Counted from the first letter of the stretch, positions 1 to 6,606 are shown. The stretch is 10,641 nucleotides of DNA from an uncultured Streptomyces sp. (GCA_946480485.1 CAMLJW010000156.1:1-10641), one strand, 5' to 3'. Made by a program: numbers and translations. The notes: generated by a model not told the origin, from the sequence alone.

Positions 1-381
1 CTCGACGGCGGCTACCTCCACGAGGTCGCCGAACGCGGCCGCAACCTCTCCGCCGGACAGCGCCAGTTGATCGCCCTCGCCCGCGCCGAACTCGTCGACC
101 CGGACGTCCTCCTCCTCGACGAGGCCACGGCAGCCCTGGATCTGGCCACCGAGGCCCAGGTCAACCAGGCGGCGGACCGCATCGCGGGCCGCCGTACGAC
201 CCTGGTGGTCGCCCACCGCCTGACGACCGCGGCTCGCGCGGACCGGGTCGTGGTCATGGATCACGGGAGCGTCGTGGAGGACGGCACGCATGACGAGCTG
301 CTCGAACGGGGCGGACGGTACGCGGAGTTGTGGCGGCTGTTCGTGGGACAGCCCGTCGCGGAAGTCAGTACGTCGATCTGA
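1..381 (+). CDS. ABC exporter ATPase domain, C-terminal part (5' end outside window)
   Basis: The reading frame is open from the first base and ends with TGA at 379-381, giving 126 residues, so the start lies upstream of the window. Visible in order are the ABC signature written as LSAGQRQ (residues 16-22, where LSGGQ is usual), Walker B with the catalytic glutamate in VLLLDEATAALD (about 37-48), and the H-loop in VVAHRL (about 69-74). After these come the usual exporter tail GTHDELLERGGRYAELW and a short end. This order and tail are typical of the nucleotide-binding domain of a type I exporter with fused membrane and ATPase domains (lipid, drug or peptide exporters). It would use ATP hydrolysis at the inner face of the membrane to drive export. 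Walker A and any membrane domain lie outside the window, so the cargo cannot be named. It is not obviously linked to the catabolic genes downstream. Confidence 0.93.
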   Translation, partial: LDGGYLHEVAERGRNLSAGQRQLIALARAELVDPDVLLLDEATAALDLATEAQVNQAADRIAGRRTTLVVAHRLTTAARADRVVVMDHGSVVEDGTHDELLERGGRYAELWRLFVGQPVAEVSTSI

Positions 382-391
382 CCTGTTGGGC

Positions 392-415
392 CACGGGTAA
401 ACACACGGGTGAACA
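392..415. repeat. 12-bp tandem direct repeat in the leader of the secreted-protein gene
   Basis: Two adjacent copies, CACGGGTAAACA (392-403) and CACGGGTGAACA (404-415), differ at one base. They begin 10 bases after the stop of the ABC gene and are bracketed by CCTGTT (382-387) and AACAGG (412-417), which are reverse complements. The repeat could bind a regulator or be part of a terminator for the ABC gene. The sequence alone does not decide. Confidence 0.5.
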
Positions 416-427
416 GGCGAGGCCCGT

Positions 428-454
428 GCCAAACGCTCCACACACGCCAAACGC
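428..454. repeat. 9-bp direct repeat GCCAAACGC, 18-bp spacing
   Basis: GCCAAACGC occurs identically at 428-436 and 446-454, start to start 18 bases. It lies about 90 bases upstream of the GTG at 546. The spacing is close to two helical turns less three bases, as seen for some direct-repeat activator sites. Function is inferred only from position. Confidence 0.4.
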
Positions 455-532
455 AGCAAAGCGCCAGCAGACCCCGATGAGGCAACCTCCGGCCCACGTG
501 ATGCGTCGTTACGTCAGTACGCCGACTGCTGC

Positions 533-539
533 GGGAGGA
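533..539 (+). promoter_or_regulatory. Ribosome binding site deciding the GTG start at 546
   Basis: GGGAGGA is followed by 6 bases and then GTG at 546. This favours GTG over the in-frame ATG at 501, which has no comparable site and would add 15 residues before the signal peptide. Confidence 0.75.
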
Positions 540-545
540 ACAACA

Positions 546-938
546 GTGGACAAGGGTGCGATACGCCGGCGGCTGGCGCTCGGCATGGCCGTGCTGACCG
601 CCTCGGGGCTGCTGTCGCTCGCGGGCCCGGGCACGGGTGACGCGCAGGCGGCGGCGCTCTGTTCCGGCCGCAAGGTGCGTACTCTGCTCTTCTCCACGGG
701 CTCCGTGCAGATCTACAAGAAGCGTGGTTACGTCTGCGTGGTGAGCATGCCCAAGAAGCCGGGCGCCCGGAGGTCCATGTCCGTGAGCGTGCGGGCGCGC
801 GGCAACCGGCCGGCGCTCGACAAGGGGCGCTTCAGGCGACACGCGGGCCCGGTGACCGTGCACGCGGGCCGCCGCTGCGTGTGGGTGAAGGGTTCCGTCG
901 GCTCGGGCTCGACGAGCTCGGGCTGGATTCTCTGCTGA
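546..938 (+). CDS. Secreted four-cysteine protein, spore-associated protein A-like
   Basis: A 130-residue product starts at GTG 546, supported by GGGAGGA six bases upstream. The N-terminus has a basic stretch (IRRR, 6-9), a hydrophobic core (about 10-27) and an AQA cleavage-type motif at 33-35, so a Sec signal peptide is likely. The mature part of about 95 residues has four cysteines (39, 64, 111, 130), enough for two disulfides, with the last as the final residue. The pattern C-x-G near the start, a central YVCVVSMPKKPG, then HAGPVTVHAGRRCVWVKGS and a terminal Cys resembles the SapA-like family of Streptomyces as I remember it; I could not align it. The mature protein is strongly basic. The likely location is outside the cell or on the spore surface, with unknown function. 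It stands alone between the ABC gene and a convergent isomerase gene whose stop is only 35 bases away. Confidence 0.82.
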   Translation: MDKGAIRRRLALGMAVLTASGLLSLAGPGTGDAQAAALCSGRKVRTLLFSTGSVQIYKKRGYVCVVSMPKKPGARRSMSVSVRARGNRPALDKGRFRRHAGPVTVHAGRRCVWVKGSVGSGSTSSGWILC

Positions 939-973
939 CTCCCTGCCGACGGTATGGATCACCTCGAGTTGCC

Positions 974-1774
974 CTACGCCGACTCGTTCAGCAACCGCGA
1001 AAGGTGCTCCCGGCCCGCGCCCAGCAACCCCTCCAGAGGCGCGGCGGACTCGTACCACCGCTTCTCGTACTCCCAGCACAGCCAGCCGTCCCAGCCCTCG
1101 CGGCTCAGGAGCTCGACACACTCCGTGAGCGGGAGGACGCCCGCGCCGAGCGGCAGGGGGGTGGTGTCGTCGGCGGAGGCGATGTCCTTGACCTGGATGT
1201 AGCCGAGGTAGGGGGAGAGGGCCGCGTAGGTCGACGAGGGCTGTTCGCCGCCGAGCCAGGTGTGCATGACGTCCCAGAGGGAACCGACATGGCGGTGGCC
1301 GACCAGGCCGAGGACGCGGATGGCGTCCGCGCCGGTGCGGTGGGAGTCGTGGGTCTCCAGGAGGATGCGTACGCCCAGGTCGGCGGCGTCCTCCGCGGCC
1401 GTGCCCAGACGGCGTGCGGCCGTCGCGTCGGCTTCCTCGGTGCTCTGTTCGGGGCCCGCGCCGGGGAAGACGCGGATGGAGGGCGCGCCGAGGTCGCGGG
1501 CCAGCTCGAGGAGCGCGCGGATTTCGTCGAGTACGGGAGCGTCGTCGCCCGGGGCCGCCACCCGCGCGTATCCCGCCAGGCCCAGGATCTCTACGCCGGA
1601 TGCCTTGAACTCGGCGGCGATGTCGGCTCGTTGGTTCGGGGCGAGGGCGGGGTGGACCGGCTCCTCGGGGTGCGTGCGCAGCTCGACGCCGTGGTAGCCG
1701 TGCGTGGCCGCGAGCCGTACCACGTCGGGGATCGGGAGTCCAGGAACGCCGAGGGTGGAGAACGCCAGTTTCAT
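974..1774 (-). CDS. Sugar phosphate isomerase/epimerase-like TIM barrel (AP endonuclease 2 fold)
   Basis: The 266-residue product begins MKLAFSTLGVPG, a typical first beta strand of the xylose-isomerase-like TIM barrel family, and the length fits the family. Candidate metal ligands lie at strand ends: E140 in LLETHDS, D168 in LWDVMHTW with H171, the IQVKD strand (193-197), and E235 in CWEYEKRW near the C-terminus. Members isomerise, epimerise or beta-eliminate keto-sugars, keto-glycosides or inosose-like cyclitols using a divalent metal in the cytoplasm. The gene lies 250 bases downstream of the lacI-type gene on the same strand and could be co-transcribed with it or have its own promoter. 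The ribosome site is weak. It is only distantly similar to the second isomerase at 5709-6536, so the two probably do different steps. The substrate is unknown. Confidence 0.87.
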   Translation of the reverse strand: MKLAFSTLGVPGLPIPDVVRLAATHGYHGVELRTHPEEPVHPALAPNQRADIAAEFKASGVEILGLAGYARVAAPGDDAPVLDEIRALLELARDLGAPSIRVFPGAGPEQSTEEADATAARRLGTAAEDAADLGVRILLETHDSHRTGADAIRVLGLVGHRHVGSLWDVMHTWLGGEQPSSTYAALSPYLGYIQVKDIASADDTTPLPLGAGVLPLTECVELLSREGWDGWLCWEYEKRWYESAAPLEGLLGAGREHLSRLLNESA

Positions 1775-1830
1775 GCCGGGACCATACCCGTACCCGTCAC
1801 TCGCACGTGCCGTGCAGGTTCAGTCCTGCG

Positions 1831-1852
1831 TGCCGTGCGGGTCCGCACGGCA
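1831..1852. promoter_or_regulatory. Perfect 10-bp inverted repeat, possible operator or terminator
   Basis: TGCCGTGCGG (1831-1840) and CCGCACGGCA (1843-1852) are exact reverse complements separated by two bases. A smaller inverted repeat, GCAGG (1814-1818) with CCTGC (1825-1829), lies next to it. The element sits 57 bases before the minus-strand isomerase start and about 170 bases after the lacI-type stop. It could be an operator for the isomerase or a terminator for the regulator. Confidence 0.5.
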
Positions 1853-1955
1853 GTGCTGGCCGACGAGCCCCACGCCGAAGGAGCCGACAAAGTGGTGCGG
1901 TTTGCCGGTGTGTGCGGAGGGCGGCCTCGGCACGGGCAGGCGTGGGCGGACATCT

Positions 1956-1986
1956 CGGCGTGTCCCCTCGCGCCCGGCGTGTCCCC
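1956..1986. repeat. 12-bp direct repeat CGGCGTGTCCCC
   Basis: Identical copies lie at 1956-1967 and 1975-1986, 19 bases apart start to start, in the gap between the lacI-type gene and the minus-strand isomerase gene. There is no clear role. In DNA this GC-rich, chance remains possible. Confidence 0.4.
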
Positions 1987-1991
1987 CACGG

Positions 1992-2026
1992 GAACGGTAG
2001 GGGCGGCGGGGCGAAACCGCCCGTTC
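1992..2026 (-). terminator. Possible hairpin terminator at the end of the lacI-type gene
   Basis: GGGCGG (2001-2006) pairs with CCGCCC (2017-2022), and GAAC (1992-1995) pairs with GTTC (2023-2026) around a 5-base bulge. The hairpin overlaps the stop codon of the minus-strand regulator gene. No T-run follows, which is common for GC-rich actinobacterial terminators. This is an inference from position and pairing. Confidence 0.35.
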
Positions 2027-3074
2027 ACCCCTTGGGCACCGCCGTAGAGCCGCGCACCATCAACTCCCCCGGCACCGTGGCGATCCCGCCCGGCGGCGGC
2101 TCCTCCCGCCCCATCGCGATCCGCCCGGCCCGGGCGCCCGCCTCCGACAGCGGCAGCCGCACGGTCGTGAGGGCGGGCACCGCGTCCACGCTGAAGGGGA
2201 GGTCGTCGAAGCCGACGACGGAGATGTCGTCGGGGATACGGAGCCCGGTGTCGCGCAGGGCGGCGCACGCGCCGAGGGCGACGGCGTCGTTGGCGGCGGC
2301 GATAGCGGTCAACTTCGGGTCGCGGCGGAGGAGTTCGAGGGCGGCCTCGTAACCGGAGAGGCGGTCGTAGCGGCCGTACACGGTGTGGAGGGGGTTGTCG
2401 GGGAGGTCGTGCGCTTCCAGCGCGGCCCGGTGGCCCTCCAGACGGTGGCGGGTCGTGGTGCGTTCCTCGGGGCCCGCGATGTAGCCCATGCGGCGGTGAC
2501 CGAGTTCGATCAGGTGCTCGGTGAGCTGCTGACCGCCGCCGCGGTTGTCGAAGGTGAGCGCCACCGCGTCGGTGTCGGCCGGTGCGGGCGGCCGCCCGCA
2601 CAGCACCACCCGGGTCCCGGCGTCCGTCAGCCTCCGCAGCTTCGCCGCGACGGCCGCCCCATGCGTGGAGTCCTCGACCGCCCCGCCCGTCAGCACCACC
2701 GCCGCGGCGCGTTGGCGCTGAAGGAGCGTGAGGTAGGTAAGCTCGCGCTCCGGGGAGCCGCCCGTGTTGCAGACCACGCCCAGCCGCTCCCCGCCCGCGC
2801 GCCCGCCCGGCCCGCCGATCCCGGACTGGATCGCCGCCGCCATGATCCCGAAGAACGGGTCGGCGATGTCGTTGACCAGGATCCCGACCAGGTCGGAGGT
2901 CGCGGCGGCCAGCGCGCTCGCGGGTCCGTTCAGTACGTAGTCCAGCTCGTCCACGGCACGCAGCACCCGCTCCCGCGTTGTCGCGGCCACGGGGTAGTTG
3001 CCGTTCAGCACACGGGACACAGTGGCGGGCGAGACCTGCGCGCGAGCCGCCACGTCCGCCAGGGTCACGGTCAT
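2025..3074 (-). CDS. LacI-family transcriptional repressor
   Basis: The product has 349 residues from ATG 3074, chosen because GGAGGA lies 6 bases upstream; the longer in-frame start at 3212 adds 46 residues before the DNA-binding domain and is unlikely. The LacI helix-turn-helix is clear at residues 4-24 (TLADVAARAQVSPATVSRVLN), followed by the hinge region (about 48-60) with its alanine-leucine pair. The sugar-binding core includes the DIADPFF strand (69-75), RRMGYIAG (194-201), AANDAVALG (260-268) and VVGFDDLPF (287-294). A glycine/arginine-rich insert (about 86-96) interrupts the first core subdomain where most relatives have a short loop. It is divergent from the Gfo/Idh-DUF993-isomerase operon and probably represses it by binding the AAGCGCTT palindrome at 3308-3321. 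The effector is unknown. Confidence 0.95.
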   Translation of the reverse strand: MTVTLADVAARAQVSPATVSRVLNGNYPVAATTRERVLRAVDELDYVLNGPASALAAATSDLVGILVNDIADPFFGIMAAAIQSGIGGPGGRAGGERLGVVCNTGGSPERELTYLTLLQRQRAAAVVLTGGAVEDSTHGAAVAAKLRRLTDAGTRVVLCGRPPAPADTDAVALTFDNRGGGQQLTEHLIELGHRRMGYIAGPEERTTTRHRLEGHRAALEAHDLPDNPLHTVYGRYDRLSGYEAALELLRRDPKLTAIAAANDAVALGACAALRDTGLRIPDDISVVGFDDLPFSVDAVPALTTVRLPLSEAGARAGRIAMGREEPPPGGIATVPGELMVRGSTAVPKG

Positions 3075-3080
3075 CTGTCG

Positions 3081-3086
3081 TCCTCC
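3081..3086 (-). promoter_or_regulatory. Ribosome binding site of the lacI-type gene
   Basis: On the minus strand this reads GGAGGA, 6 bases before ATG 3074. It fixes the start at MTVTLADVAA rather than the upstream in-frame ATG at 3212. Confidence 0.8.
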
Positions 3087-3267
3087 GGTCACGCCTCGAC
3101 GCCGGTACGTCGTCCACGTCCGTACGTCCTCAGGGCGCGGATCGTACTGTCTGTGCGGTGGGGCGTGCCGCGACCTGGCAAAAACCGCGTCGCCCCGAAA
3201 GACGTCGTGCACACGTCATCTTCCGGTGTCCCGGCCGGAACGCCGCATATCTCACCACCGCACGGTC

Positions 3268-3297
3268 TTGTCCGATCCGCTGTACAGAGGCTAGCTT
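3268..3297 (+). promoter_or_regulatory. Candidate promoter of the catabolic operon
   Basis: TTGTCC (3268-3273) and TAGCTT (3292-3297) are separated by 18 bases and resemble -35 and -10 boxes of a housekeeping sigma factor. The predicted transcript start, about 3304, would fall against the palindromic operator at 3308-3321, which suits repression. The rest of the 308-base divergent gap (3075-3382) shows no other gene and no convincing promoter for the regulator. Confidence 0.4.
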
Positions 3298-3307
3298 CTC
3301 CTCGTAT

Positions 3308-3321
3308 AGAAAGCGCTTGCT
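3308..3321. promoter_or_regulatory. Candidate LacI-family operator
   Basis: AGAAAGCGCTTGCT contains the perfect palindrome AAGCGCTT (3311-3318) with a central CG, and the symmetry continues at two of the three flanking positions on each side (AG/CT, with one A/G mismatch). LacI-family regulators characteristically bind such sites, with hinge helices contacting the central CG. It lies 62 bases before the GTG of the dehydrogenase gene and downstream of the candidate -10 box, so binding should block initiation or clearance. Confidence 0.7.
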
Positions 3322-3370
3322 GTCACGCTCACCTGTTCACCTGCGGGGCGTACGCGGCGCAGACGCGTAC

Positions 3371-3377
3371 GAAAGGA
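3371..3377 (+). promoter_or_regulatory. Ribosome binding site of the dehydrogenase gene
   Basis: GAAAGGA is 5 bases before GTG 3383. The ATG at 3379 between them is out of frame and stops after two codons (ATG ACG TGA), so GTG 3383 is the start. Confidence 0.7.
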
Positions 3378-3382
3378 ATGAC

Positions 3383-4534
3383 GTGACACGCAAGACGGTG
3401 CGCATAGCGATGAACGGCGTGACGGGACGCATGGGCTACCGACAGCACCTCGTCCGCTCGATCCTCGCCCTGCGTGAACAGGGCGGCCTCGATCTCGGCG
3501 ACGGCAACGTGCTGTGGCCCGAGCCGGTTCTCGTCGGGCGTCGCGACTACGCCCTGAAGGCGCTCGCGGACCAGCACGGACTCGAGCACTGGTCCACCAG
3601 CGTGGACGACGTCCTCGCCGACCCGACGATCGACATCTACTTCGACGCCCAGGTCACCTCCGCGCGCGAGGGAGCGATCAAGAAGGCGATCGAGGCCGGC
3701 AAGCACATCTACACCGAGAAGCCGACCGCGACCGGTCTCGAGGGCGCCCTTGAGCTCGCTCGTCTGGCCAACGCCAAGGGCATCAAGCACGGCGTCGTGC
3801 AGGACAAGCTCTTCCTCCCCGGCCTGCTCAAGCTCAAGCGCCTCATCGACGGCGGCTTCTTCGGGAAGATCCTGTCCGTCCGCGGCGAGTTCGGCTACTG
3901 GGTCTTCGAGGGCGACTGGCAGACGGCACAGCGCCCGTCCTGGAACTACCGCGCCGAGGACGGCGGCGGCATCGTCGTCGACATGTTCCCGCACTGGGAG
4001 TACGTGCTCCACGAGCTGTTCGGGCGGGTCAAGTCCGTGCAGGCGCTGACCGCGACCCACATCCCGGAGCGCTGGGACGAGCAGGGCAAGCCGTACCACG
4101 CCACCGCCGACGACGCCGCGTACGGCATCTTCGAGCTGGAGAACGGCGCCATCGCCCAGATCAACTCCTCCTGGGCGGTCCGAGTCAACCGGGACGAGCT
4201 CGTCGAGTTCCAGGTGGACGGCACCGAGGGCTCGGCCGTCGCCGGACTGCGCAACTGCCGTGCCCAGCACCGCAGCTCCACCCCGAAGCCGGTGTGGAAC
4301 CCGGACATCCCCGCCACCGAGGTCTTCCGCGACCAGTGGCAGGAGGTCCCCGACAACTCCGAGTTCAACAACGGCTTCAAGGCCCAGTGGGAGCTCTTCC
4401 TCCAGCACGTCTACGCCGACGCGCCCTACCACTGGGACCTCCTCGCCGGCGCCCGCGGGGTCCAGCTCGCCGAACTGGGCCTGAAGTCCTCGGCCGAGGG
4501 CCGCCGCCTCGACGTACCGGAGATCTCGCTGTGA
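3383..4534 (+). CDS. Gfo/Idh/MocA-family NAD(P)-dependent oxidoreductase
   Basis: The product has 383 residues from GTG 3383. The N-terminal Rossmann fold shows G12-x2-G15-x2-G18 in NGVTGRMG, and the family's EKP motif appears as YTEKPTA (residues 110-116), whose lysine is usually catalytic. The C-terminal alpha/beta domain has D200 and H204 in VVDMFPHWEYV, matching the usual D-x3-H that binds and deprotonates the sugar. The family oxidises ring hydroxyls of sugars, glycosides or inositols in the cytoplasm; C3 oxidation is a common first step before elimination or hydrolysis. It is the first gene of a three-gene operon, and its TGA overlaps the next GTG by four bases, so translation is likely coupled. 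An operator-like palindrome precedes it. An upstream in-frame extension reaches back to 2978 but reads antisense to the lacI-type gene and lacks family features. The exact substrate cannot be read. Confidence 0.93.
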   Translation: MTRKTVRIAMNGVTGRMGYRQHLVRSILALREQGGLDLGDGNVLWPEPVLVGRRDYALKALADQHGLEHWSTSVDDVLADPTIDIYFDAQVTSAREGAIKKAIEAGKHIYTEKPTATGLEGALELARLANAKGIKHGVVQDKLFLPGLLKLKRLIDGGFFGKILSVRGEFGYWVFEGDWQTAQRPSWNYRAEDGGGIVVDMFPHWEYVLHELFGRVKSVQALTATHIPERWDEQGKPYHATADDAAYGIFELENGAIAQINSSWAVRVNRDELVEFQVDGTEGSAVAGLRNCRAQHRSSTPKPVWNPDIPATEVFRDQWQEVPDNSEFNNGFKAQWELFLQHVYADAPYHWDLLAGARGVQLAELGLKSSAEGRRLDVPEISL

Positions 4535-5712
4535 CGATCCAGAGGACCCAGGCCACTCGGACGATCCAACTGCCGGGCGCCGACGGGGTGCTGCGCGCCT
4601 ACACGCCGCGTACGGAGCCGCTCGCCGTCACCACCGGAGCCCCGCTCACCTCGCGTACGGTCTTCTCGGCGGCGCACGTCGTCGCCGATCCGTACGCGGA
4701 CGTCTCGCCGGACTCACCGGCCGCCGTCGACTGGGACGCCACCCTCGCCTTCCGCCGCCATCTGTGGTCGCACGGGCTCGGCGTCGCGGAGGCGATGGAC
4801 ACCGCCCAGCGGGGCATGGGCCTGGACTGGGCGGGGGCGTCGGAGCTGATCCGCCGCTCGGCCGCCGAGGGCAAGGCCGTCGGCGGGCTGATCGCGTGCG
4901 GCGTGGGCACGGACCAGCTGACCGGGCCGGCCACGCTCGAGGAGGTGCGCGCCGCGTACGAGGAGCAGTTCGCGCTCGTGGAGGGGACGGGCGCGCAGGC
5001 GATCCTCATGGCGTCGCGGGCGCTGGCCGCCGCGGCCCGCGGCCCCGAGGACTACCTCGCCCTGTACGGCCATCTCCTGCGCCAGTCCGCGGAACCCGTG
5101 ATCCTGCACTGGCTCGGCCCGATGTTCGACCCGGCCCTGGAGGGCTACTGGGGCTCGGCGGACCTGGACGCCGCGACCGACACCTTCCTGGAGGTCCTGG
5201 CCGCGCACCCGGACAAGGTCGACGGCATCAAGGTCTCCCTCCTGGACGCCCAGCGGGAGATCGACCTGCGCCGCCGCCTGCCCCGGGGCGTCCGCTGCTA
5301 CACGGGCGACGACTTCAACTACCCCGAACTGATCGCCGGCGACGAGAAGGGCTTCAGCCACGCGCTGCTCGGCATCTTCGACCCGCTGGGCCCGCTGGCG
5401 GCGGAGGCCGTACGCGTCCTCGACACGGGTGACGTGAAGGGCTTCCGTGAACTCCTCGACCCCACCGTCGAGCTGTCCCGCCACCTCTTCCAGACCCCGA
5501 CCCGCTTCTACAAGACGGGCGTGGTGTTCCTGGCGTGGCTGGCCGGCCACCAGTCGCACTTCACCATGGTCGGCGGCCTGCAGTCGGCCCGCTCGCTTCC
5601 GCACTTCGCCAGCGCGTACGAACTGGCCGACGGACTGGGCCTGTTCCCGGACCCGGCGCTGGCTCAGACGCGCATGAAGAACCTGCTGTCGTTGTACGGA
5701 GTGAACCAGTGA
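4531..5712 (+). CDS. DUF993 family protein, dihydrodipicolinate synthase-like aldolase fold
   Basis: The product has 393 residues from GTG 4531, which overlaps the previous stop as GTGA. The centre matches class I aldolases of the DHDPS/NAL fold: the strand DGIKVSLLD (231-239) places K234 where the Schiff-base lysine lies, and GDDFNYPEL (259-267) followed by GFSHALLGIF (274-283) matches the next two strands. At the position of the DHDPS tyrosine motif there is instead HWLGPMFDP (193-201), so the catalytic tyrosine appears replaced. An extra N-terminal stretch of about 65 residues and a long C-terminal part set the family apart from DHDPS proper. I infer a lysine-dependent aldolase or dehydratase acting on a keto-sugar acid or cyclitol product. 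Lysine synthesis is unlikely given the catabolic operon. Annotation as a DHDPS family protein is common but the reaction is not known to me. Confidence 0.88.
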   Translation: MTIQRTQATRTIQLPGADGVLRAYTPRTEPLAVTTGAPLTSRTVFSAAHVVADPYADVSPDSPAAVDWDATLAFRRHLWSHGLGVAEAMDTAQRGMGLDWAGASELIRRSAAEGKAVGGLIACGVGTDQLTGPATLEEVRAAYEEQFALVEGTGAQAILMASRALAAAARGPEDYLALYGHLLRQSAEPVILHWLGPMFDPALEGYWGSADLDAATDTFLEVLAAHPDKVDGIKVSLLDAQREIDLRRRLPRGVRCYTGDDFNYPELIAGDEKGFSHALLGIFDPLGPLAAEAVRVLDTGDVKGFRELLDPTVELSRHLFQTPTRFYKTGVVFLAWLAGHQSHFTMVGGLQSARSLPHFASAYELADGLGLFPDPALAQTRMKNLLSLYGVNQ

Positions 5713-6536
5713 GCCTTTCCCGTTTCTCCATCAACCAGATGACGGTGAAGCAGCTGTCACTGCCGGAACTGGTCGACGCCTGCCTGGAGCTGGGCGCACC
5801 CGGGGTGGGTCTGTGGCGTGAACCGGTCCGGTCATACGGCCTGGAAGCGACGGCCAAGCTGGTCCGCGACGCGGGGCTGGCGGTCACCACCCTCTGCCGC
5901 GGCGGCTTCTTCACGGCGATCGAACCGCAGGAGCGCGCGAAGGCACTGGGCGACAACCGCCGCGCGATCGACGAGGCGGCCACACTGGGCACGGACACGC
6001 TGGTGCTGGTCTCCGGCGGCCTGCCGTCAGGCTCCAAGGACCTGAACGGCGCCCGGGAGCGCATCGCCGACGCACTGGGCGAGCTGGGCCCGTACGCGGC
6101 CGAGCGCGGCGTACGCCTGGCCATCGAGCCCCTGCACCCGATGTACGCTTCCGACCGCTGCGTGGTCTCGACCCTCGCCCAGGCCCTGGACATCGCGGAA
6201 CGCTTCCCGGCGGACCAGGTCGGCGTGACGGTGGACACGTACCACATCTGGTGGGACGACACGGCCCCCGCCCAGATCGCCCGCGCGGGTGCCTCCGGGC
6301 GCATCCACACCTTCCAACTCGCCGACTGGACCACCCCGTTGCCCAACGGCGTCCTCACCGGGCGCGGTCAGCTCGGCGACGGCTCCATCGACATGCGCGA
6401 GTGGCGCTCGTACGTCGAGGAGGCCGGCTACTGCGGCCCGATCGAGGTCGAACTGTTCAACGACGGGCTGTGGGCGCGGGACGGGCGGGAGGTGCTGGCC
6501 GAGACCGCGGCTCGGTTCGTGGAGCACGCGGCGTAG
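5709..6536 (+). CDS. Sugar phosphate isomerase/epimerase-like TIM barrel
   Basis: The product has 275 residues from GTG 5709, overlapping the DUF993 stop as GTGA, so it is the third coupled gene of the operon. It is a xylose-isomerase-like TIM barrel. Candidate metal ligands are E140 in LAIEPLHP, D176 with H179 in VDTYHIWW, H200 in IHTFQLADW and E247 in IEVELFN. TLCRGGFFT (61-69) resembles the third-strand region of the family. Such enzymes isomerise, epimerise or eliminate keto-sugars and keto-cyclitols with a divalent metal. Context suggests it handles the dehydrogenase product or feeds the DUF993 enzyme. It is only weakly similar to the isomerase at 974-1774, mainly in these metal-site strands. 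The gene is followed by a G-rich repeat and hairpins that could end the transcript. Confidence 0.9.
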   Translation: MSLSRFSINQMTVKQLSLPELVDACLELGAPGVGLWREPVRSYGLEATAKLVRDAGLAVTTLCRGGFFTAIEPQERAKALGDNRRAIDEAATLGTDTLVLVSGGLPSGSKDLNGARERIADALGELGPYAAERGVRLAIEPLHPMYASDRCVVSTLAQALDIAERFPADQVGVTVDTYHIWWDDTAPAQIARAGASGRIHTFQLADWTTPLPNGVLTGRGQLGDGSIDMREWRSYVEEAGYCGPIEVELFNDGLWARDGREVLAETAARFVEHAA

Positions 6537-6540
6537 GTGC

Positions 6541-6564
6541 GGGGCGGGGCGGGGCGGGGCGGGC
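6541..6564 (+). repeat. GGGGC tandem repeat just after the operon stop, G-quadruplex-capable
   Basis: Four exact GGGGC units (6541-6560) and a fifth partial unit (GGGC) begin four bases after the isomerase stop. Four G4 runs with one-base C loops on the RNA-like strand fit the formal pattern of a very stable quadruplex, or with the downstream CGCGCG tract a stable stem. It may stall or end transcription of the operon; that role is inferred. Confidence 0.6.
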
Positions 6565-6606
6565 CGCGCGCCGCGCGCCACGCGCCGTGGGGCGGCGGTC
6601 TGTCGG

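Noticed and set aside
46..66. Signature LSAGQ instead of LSGGQ in the ABC ATPase as a sign of inactivity
   Set aside because: LSAGQ is a known variant among active ABC exporters, and Walker B and the H-loop are intact.
881..2047. Plus-strand open frame (388 codons) across the minus-strand isomerase
   Set aside because: It is the antisense shadow of the isomerase gene, with low-complexity arginine/glycine/valine composition and no domain.
1771..3117. Minus-strand open frame (448 codons) over the lacI-type gene
   Set aside because: It is out of frame with the recognisable LacI protein and made of arginine/proline/glycine runs.
3329..4432. Long minus-strand open frame (367 codons) opposite the dehydrogenase gene
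   Set aside because: It is valine, leucine and acidic-rich in the way mirror frames of GC-rich genes are, has no family motif, and lies entirely opposite a gene with clear motifs.
4714..5604. Minus-strand open frame (296 codons) opposite DUF993
   Set aside because: Mirror frame of a gene with clear aldolase motifs; no motif of its own.
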